From NCBI GenBank assembly GCA_947179485.1, contig OX359247.1:47031131-47095130 (forward strand): DNA of 64,000 bases, given 5' to 3'. Positions 58,175 through 64,000 of the stretch are shown here, piece after piece. A program made the translations under genes and the position numbers. Below the pieces are notes generated by a model. That model was not told the DNA's origin, searched no databases, and saw only the letters and a program-made list of their open reading frames with translations. This DNA comes from Allacma fusca (lineage: Eukaryota > Arthropoda > Collembola > Symphypleona > Sminthuridae). Numbering within the stretch: position 1 is the stretch's first letter; every line of letters starts with the position of its first letter.

Positions 58175-58367
58175 CATTTTGTTTGTTCTTTTGTTCAGTT
58201 CTTGTTTTTTGAACAAAACAAAACAAACAAAATCAGTTTTCGAAAAAACAAAACTAGAACAAAACAAAACCGCGATAAGATAAAACAAAACTATAACAAA
58301 CAAACCACCACAACAGCGGGTAATAACCTTTTCAAACTTTGAGTTTGGAAAAGTGCCCAAAAGTAAC

Positions 58368-59039
58368 ATGACCTCAAATCGACGTGAGTGAGTGACAAAT
58401 AGATACATGACCTCAAATTGACCTGAGTGAGTGACAAATAGATACATGACCTCAAATTGACCTGAGTGAGTGACAAATAGATACATGACCTCAAATCGAC
58501 GTGAGTGAGTCACAAATAGCAACATGACCTCAAATCGACGTGAGTGAGTCACAAATAGCAACATGACCTCAAATTGACGAATTGACCTGAGTGAGTCACA
58601 AATAGATACATGACCTCAAATCGACGTGAGTGAGTCACAAATGGCTACATGACCTCAAATTGACCTGAGTGAGTCACCAATAAATACGTGACCTCAAATT
58701 GACCTGAGTGAGTCACAAATAGATACATGACCTCAAATTGACCTGATTCGCAAAAAATATCAACATGATTTCAAATTCATCTTACAGTATTGAGTCACAG
58801 ATAGTAACATGACCTCAAATTGACCTCAGTGAGTTACAACAAGTTCCTTGACCTCAAATTGACCTCAGTGGGTCACAAGAAATTCCATGACCTTAATTTG
58901 GCCTCAATGGGTCACAAGAAATTCCATGACCTTAATTTGACCTCAGTGGGTTACAAGGAGTTCCTCATTTTTCGATGGGTCATAAGAACTCCCATGAGCT
59001 TAATTTGACCTTTGTGGGTTATTAGTAGACCCATGACCT
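58368..59039. repeat. 39-bp minisatellite inside the hAT-type element
   Basis: The first nine units run in register from 58368 to 58726. Eight are 39 bp, and the one at 58563 carries an 8-bp internal duplication. Later units to about 59039 diverge and vary in length, giving roughly 17 recognisable copies. Units begin ATGACCTCAAAT, then TGACCTGAGTGAG or CGACGTGAGTGAG, and end CACAAATAGATAC. Because 39 is a multiple of three, the minus strand reads as a repeated 13-residue peptide; I regard that as an accident of the period, not a gene. Confidence 0.92.
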
Positions 59040-59926
59040 TACATACACTTTATAATAAATCTCAAATAACATCATAATGACCATTAGGAGCTATTGAAGT
59101 GCACGGTTTTATTTACATTTATACTTTGAAACGCTGGGCTTAAGTAAGGTCAACAAAATCTTTGCACTATTTACAGATGTTTAAGGCCAATCTAAAGTTA
59201 TTGAACAACGCGTAACTTAGAATGCCTACTTGAGGTCAATAGAGTAATTAATTGTTACCTGCTATGACCATAACCTGTACTGATATTAGATGTTTGGGTA
59301 CATCGGATATTGTAAATGAGAGCAATTTCTGTTGGACACCAGTAATTACTTATTGTTAGTTGGACAAATGTCACCTCTACTGCTGAAATTCGATTTTGTT
59401 TTGTTGTTTTTAATAAAATGCAGAAGGATGACTTGGATGCTAAATTTTAAACTTGATTTGATCCCAAAATGTTGAAACTAGTCAGACTGTGAGTAGACAG
59501 GATGGCAGAAATAAAAGAGGCCTAAGCAATCCAAAAAAAAAACAATAAAGGTAATTAATTCAATCAAGTCTTCGGGCGAACCCAAAACGATGCGTATCGG
59601 TAGCACTAGGTAAACCCCACCACAATCGTTTGTTCATATATTATGTCTATATATGCGGTCATATCAGGTCTTGTGGAAGTATGGAATTACACTACACCTT
59701 ACACTCCTAGAAACTATCAACAGAAGTTTTAATGATTGTATTAAATAAGAGTTGTAAAGCATATCCGCCTAAAATTAGTTAAAGCCCGTTTTTTTTGGTT
59801 TGAACGTCCTTTGTGAAGGGACCAAATTTACACGAATCAACTTCTATATGCTCTATTACTACTTTACGACAATCAATTTCACAAATTTCTAACATCTTCT
59901 ACATCGGTAGAACAAAACAATATGGA

Positions 59927-59962
59927 TTGTTTTTTGAACAATACGGATTGTTCAAAAAACAA
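59927..59962. repeat. Perfect inverted repeat near the right end of the hAT-type element
   Basis: The arm TTGTTTTTTGAACAA (59927-59941) is the exact inverse of TTGTTCAAAAAACAA (59948-59962), separated by six bases. A related TTGTTTTTTGAACAAAAC occurs near the left end at about 58203-58220, so both ends carry versions of this motif. Confidence 0.8.
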
Positions 59963-60044
59963 AACAAAACAAAACTCGGTGAACAAAACAAAACTCAAAT
60001 TGTTCTAGTTTTGTTCATTTCCGAAGAGAACAAAACAAAACAAA

Positions 60045-60064
60045 ACGAACAAATTACAGCACTA
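60045..60064 (-). repeat. Right terminal inverted repeat of the hAT-type element
   Basis: It ends ATTACAGCACTA on the plus strand, the inverse of the left end. It is preceded by GAACAAAACAAAAC subterminal repeats. Confidence 0.85.
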
Positions 60065-60072
60065 CGTACACT
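60065..60072. repeat. 8-bp target-site duplication, right copy (CGTACACT)
   Basis: A perfect copy of 58147-58154, directly after the terminal CAGCACTA of the hAT-type element. Confidence 0.9.
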
Positions 60073-60154
60073 TGAAGGGTTTCTTCTCATCACAAGTTTT
60101 AGATTTCATTTCCCCATTGCGTGCTACAAAGGAGTGTCTTCACTCTATACCCCT

Positions 60155-60176
60155 CACACACACACACACACACACA
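60155..60176. repeat. CA microsatellite
   Basis: A CA run shortly after the hAT-type element. Confidence 0.93.
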
Positions 60177-60448
60177 TTCTACTAGTATCTATCTCTGGGT
60201 ATAGTAAGCTAAGAGGCAAAACTGGAAGTGAAGGAAGGTTCTCAATCCAGAGCTATAATTATATCTAGTAATCACCAGCACACACTTGTAATAGGAGAGA
60301 ACGGCCTGTGTTTTCTTAGAAACTCTGAGAATATGTCAAAAAGGGGAATTCATCATTTATTAAAATTCGTAATGTTTCCTTTAATTAAATTATTGAGAGG
60401 AGCACTTTGTTTCAAAATCCTCCCAGCTATTGATTTGTGCTTCTTAGC

Positions 60449-60506
60449 CCGGGATAATTATATATATATAATTATATATAGATAGATATATATCTATAGA
60501 TACATA
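60449..60506. repeat. AT-rich palindromic simple sequence
   Basis: ATAATTATATATATATAATT forms a near-perfect palindrome and runs into TATAGATAGATATATATC-type repeats. It resembles the GATA/ACAT simple sequence elsewhere in the window. Confidence 0.8.
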
Positions 60507-63500
60507 AGCACTTGAACTTATTGCTATTTACGAGAGTAAGTGTTCCCACACTTGGATACATCTCCCAGCTTGTACTACCATACCTCTCTGAGAGTCACTT
60601 ATTTCTTGGGTGTATCAAAGATTTTATACAGTTTTGCTCCTTTTTATATTCCCAGCAATGTATTGTATACGGACGGGAGAGGGAACATGTTTTGGTAGCA
60701 AATAAGCTGCCGGAAATGGCAATAAATCACTGCATAAAACATGAAATCGTTTTGCTTCAGTGTGTGTCTGCAATGTGCATTGCTATTTCCTGTTCGCTCT
60801 CTAAATTGTTTCTTATAGTTGTAACCTTTGGGGAGGGGGACGATGCTTCTACCATTAGCCCTCTTTTCTTAATATATGACTCTAGAAGAAATTCTCATGA
60901 AAAATATTTTAGTGGTGGCACTTATTACAGGACAGAGTTATAGTTGTATGTATGTACCTATGTCATTTGAGGAGGGAATTCAGTCCGAGTGAAATGGCCT
61001 GGGAAATAATGGAGAGGAGACCAAACTAACAATTTCCCTATTGATAGTGATTTGTAAGAATTAATGTTAAGTATTTATAAATTTCCCCGGGAGGGATTAC
61101 AATTGTTACAATTTCTTGAGTCTTTTACAGTAGTAAAAGGAGCCTGGAGTGGGTCTCAAATCTTCGGGACTATTTCTCCATAGGCATGAGATTACTCAAG
61201 AAATTAACAGTTTGCCTAACTATCTTTTGCTCGCATAGCTGAGTTTCCCGAGCCCCTAATTAATTCTTGTCAGACCCTTCCCTCGCCTTTCTTTTTCTCT
61301 ATCACCGCTCAATGCTCCCTGATAGAGTTTTGACTGAATGAAGACAACTGTAGGAGTGAGAGCTCCTCATATGCATATGTAGGACCTACCCCGGACTCGT
61401 CTTCCCGACACTTATTCTTTATTTCATCTTCAACTTTATGCGGTATTAAATCCCTCAAGTTTCATGCACTCAAATAAATTCCACTGGATACTTTACTACA
61501 CGAGAGCTCCTACCCTTTTTCAGGACTGTTGTTAATGCCTTTGCATTCCTCAAGTATAAATTTCGCTTAATTTAACTCTTTTCCTCGTCTGTCTGACTCC
61601 TGGTTCTTTCCCCCTTCCCCCTCCCCCTCCCCAGCTTTCCCTCTCCGTCTCGCCTCATCTCCTTTGGAACTTCCTCTGAAATTTAAATGCCCAGGATTGG
61701 GAGGGAGAAAGTCCTGAATTACTTTGTAAATGTTCGAGGCATTTTTAACTCCTGCATTGATTAACAATCCTTTCACACTCACTCTAGCTTGTAATTGACT
61801 AATACATAGCAATGACGTCCTCAAATATTTCCAGAAATTATTGCATTTCACAAGATATCCAAAATCTTGCAATATTTTTTTTAGCAAGCATTAGAAATTT
61901 CTTCAATTATTTATAAATATTTCAAATGTACATAGGTATTAAAATCCTAAGTAAAGGATTTAAGCATTAGCATAGTCTTTGATTTCAAGTAGTTACTAAA
62001 TTGGATCATTTAGAAAATTAATTATTTACGGGACAAATAGCATAAGTGGTCGGGATTTAAAGTTAAAATTCTAGCGCTTTAATCCAGCCCCTGTTTGTAG
62101 TTTTGAGCTTACGGTGTAAGCCCTGAAGAAGTATATTTCGAGAAAATTAACAACTTGTGACTGACTTTGTAACGTTCCTGAAGTAACAGTATGAAGAAAG
62201 TTCATTTCACAATGAAGCTTTCCCTTTTGAGCATATTATGAAATGTTACTTTCTTCATCAAGAATTTACAAACAGTTCCTATTTTGGTCTAGACGGTTGG
62301 AGTCCAATACTGTCTCAAGTCCTGGATTCCCCATTGTGAGCACTTGGAATACTTGTGATGAGTTTCGTCATAAAACTAAAAGTATTTGCAATAATAGCCA
62401 CATTTAACCAAAATCCTCGGGAGTGTTTTGTAAGAGCAAGCACAAAGAATTTCAATAATGGCTGTCCTCCAAGAGCCACTCAAGAATAAATATTTTGAAC
62501 CTGGAGGAATCCCTTCTTTAAACATTTGCATGGGGAGAAAAATATGTCACAATCCTTTGGATTATAGAATGCTGTTGTTCATAATTTTTCACAAATTCAT
62601 TTAGACATCCTTTTCACGCGCTGAGCTCTACTTTGTTGGATGTCAGTGAAAAATCCTCCTGACGTCAGTCCCTCTCAGATATCTGCAGTTTATCCATTCA
62701 AGTTCAAGGTTCTGGGGCGGGGCGGCCTCTGCATACAAAATCATTTATTTGGGTGGATATCTATCTATAGGCAGAGATTTATCTGTGCACCGATATAGGG
62801 GAGCATTAAAAACAAGGGAAAGTGAATAAATAACACATATGTTTTTGTAACTTGGGAGAGTCTCCAGTTTTTGAATACAATGCAAGAGTAGAATACAGAT
62901 ACATTTCTGAAGAGAAAATTCCTCCACATGTAATATGACACGCAGGATAAGAACAGCCCTATTCCGATACTTCTCTTGATAATATATAAATTGACAATGG
63001 GAGAAAGTACAGAGTTTTAGTTATTTGGGATTTTCTCCCTTAGATTTCCACCATACGCTTTTTTTATATGATCTGGGCCTGGAGGAGTAACAATGATTTT
63101 CGAAGGTATTTATGTGTGGAGGAGCATAGACCTTATACGGAAATAACCTTCAAGTTACTTTCATTTGAAGCATTGTAGTCGGGAGGAAAATGGAGTCTAC
63201 GTGCTTTCACTCCGCTTAGTTCCCTCGGAACGTAGACTACACTGTATAGACCCACTAAGAGTACAAGAGCCCCTACGACTGGGCTGTTATAAGGTAAATT
63301 CCCAATGGAATGATTGTGTATAGCTGAAAAGTGAATTACCTTTGAAAGCATGGATGGATTGCGTTGCACTCTCCACTTTCTCTCCGACTCTATTACACAT
63401 TTCAACATGTGCACTTTCACTTGCTCTTATCTCTGCCCGAGTGGCAAGTGCTTGGATTTCCTATTACGGCTAAACCTCGACATACCGCTACAATTTTTCT

Positions 63501-63521
63501 CCTCCACACTATCCTACAAGG

Positions 63522-63522
<1 letters not shown>

Positions 63523-63562
<40 letters not shown>
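63523..63562. repeat. CT microsatellite
   Basis: An uninterrupted CT run near the window end. Confidence 0.95.
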
Positions 63563-63566
<4 letters not shown>

Positions 63567-64000
63567 GGGATGTGACTATAGGTGTCCTCCGTTATTTCCA
63601 TGTTCTCTCCATTACTCTCTCCGAGAGAAGTCTTCTTGTGAGGGAGATGTTTGAAAAGGACTTCCTTCAAGTATGTTTTTTTGCGGTAGAAAGTGTTCCA
63701 ATGTTCGAGCATATAGGAGAGGGACCGTACGCAATCCAACATTGTTGGGAACCTGAGGAAACTCTGGAGAATGACAGGAATGAGTGGTCGGAAGCGCTCC
63801 CAAAGAGATGAGACGTTCCCCAATTTTGTTCGGGTGCGTGTTCTCCACGCTCTATGGATTTATTAACAACAAAATGTTCCTATAAAGCACCGGCAATCGA
63901 CTTCCAGTCAGAACACGAACCTTCTTAGTGCATTACCTCCACTATCCCAACAGTATTGCTTTCTGTCCATCTTCCCCATAACTGCTCCCCAATATCCCAT

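Larger units (their letters stand above)
58155..60064. mobile_element. Non-autonomous hAT-type DNA transposon (1,910 bp)
   Basis: The left end begins TAGTGCTGTAATATTGTTCG and the right end, inverted, begins TAGTGCTGTAATTTGTTCG, so 12 bases match perfectly and the similarity continues after a one-base indel. A perfect 8-bp duplication flanks the element. Both subterminal zones are packed with AACAAAAC-type repeats (58206-58310 and 59910-60056), as expected of transposase-binding subterminal arrays. The interior holds a 39-bp minisatellite (58368-59039), and near the right end there is a perfect inverted repeat (15-bp arms, 59927-59941 and 59948-59962). No transposase frame is present, so mobility would depend on a transposase supplied elsewhere. 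Confidence 0.88.
60073..64000. other. Intergenic region with no recognised gene
   Basis: It contains a CA array, an AT-rich palindrome, a CT array and AT-rich unique sequence. The longest frames (60512-60943 plus, 61567-61887 minus, 63350-63811 plus) lack domain signatures and partly translate simple repeats. Confidence 0.65.

Noticed and set aside
58154-58564. A minus-strand frame with a repeated 13-residue peptide
   Set aside because: It is the translation of a 39-bp minisatellite whose period is divisible by three. It runs into the transposon end and has no start context.
58368-59039. A CRISPR-like array of regularly spaced repeats
   Set aside because: Units are contiguous tandem repeats with no unique spacers, in a eukaryotic transposon.
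60512-60943. A 143-aa plus-strand frame downstream of the hAT-type element
   Set aside because: It does not begin with a clear ATG and contains no recognisable domain; probably chance.
1-64000. tRNA, rRNA and riboswitch genes
   Set aside because: I saw no cloverleaf-like set of conserved A and B box sequences or rRNA blocks by eye. A covariance-model scan would be needed to exclude a tRNA.

Overview
The window looks like a stretch of arthropod nuclear genome. Exons are short and widely spaced, flanked by GT-AG introns, and embedded in AT-rich DNA full of CT/GA and GT/AC microsatellites, ACAT/ATGT-type simple sequence and transposable elements. My best guess at the source is a copepod such as a parasitic sea louse. 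This rests on overall texture and is not proven. There are no bacterial-style operons, no CRISPR array, and no tRNA or rRNA gene that I could recognise.

One host gene dominates the plus strand from about 1.8 to 49.6 kb. Eight exons (1822-2388, 3290-3409, 4265-4507, 15844-15966, 20622-20768, 23289-23567, 27624-27802, 49124-49570) splice in frame into about 701 residues. These contain a Ser/Asp/Glu-rich N-terminal stretch, five immunoglobulin domains, many N-glycosylation sequons, a C-terminal hydrophobic segment and a stop codon. The exon-1 acceptor is in phase 1, so the signal-peptide exon(s) probably lie upstream of the window. Introns 1 to 6 are phase 1; intron 7 is phase 0. Intron 2 appears to use a GC donor. 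The product should be an adhesion or recognition protein of the Ig superfamily; I cannot name the orthologue.

Intron 7 (21.3 kb) carries, antisense to the gene, a complete Ty3/Gypsy LTR retrotransposon (42339-48808). It has two 367-bp LTRs that I read as identical, an ATAT target-site duplication, an intact gag with a CCHC knuckle, and an intact pol (protease, RT, RNase H, integrase). Gag and pol overlap in the -1 frame. A candidate slippery heptamer, a 6-nt spacer and a strong hairpin sit exactly at the gag stop. Pol runs through the polypurine tract and 87 nt into the 3' LTR. The same intron holds an orphan exon-like segment at 32876-33020.

Downstream of the gene (49.6-64 kb) I see no convincing gene. 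It does contain a 1.9-kb non-autonomous hAT-type transposon (58155-60064) with an 8-bp target-site duplication, terminal inverted repeats and AACAAAAC-rich subterminal repeats. Inside it is a decaying 39-bp minisatellite in which many units contain two TGACCT half-sites spaced by 5 bp, the DR5 geometry of nuclear-receptor sites.
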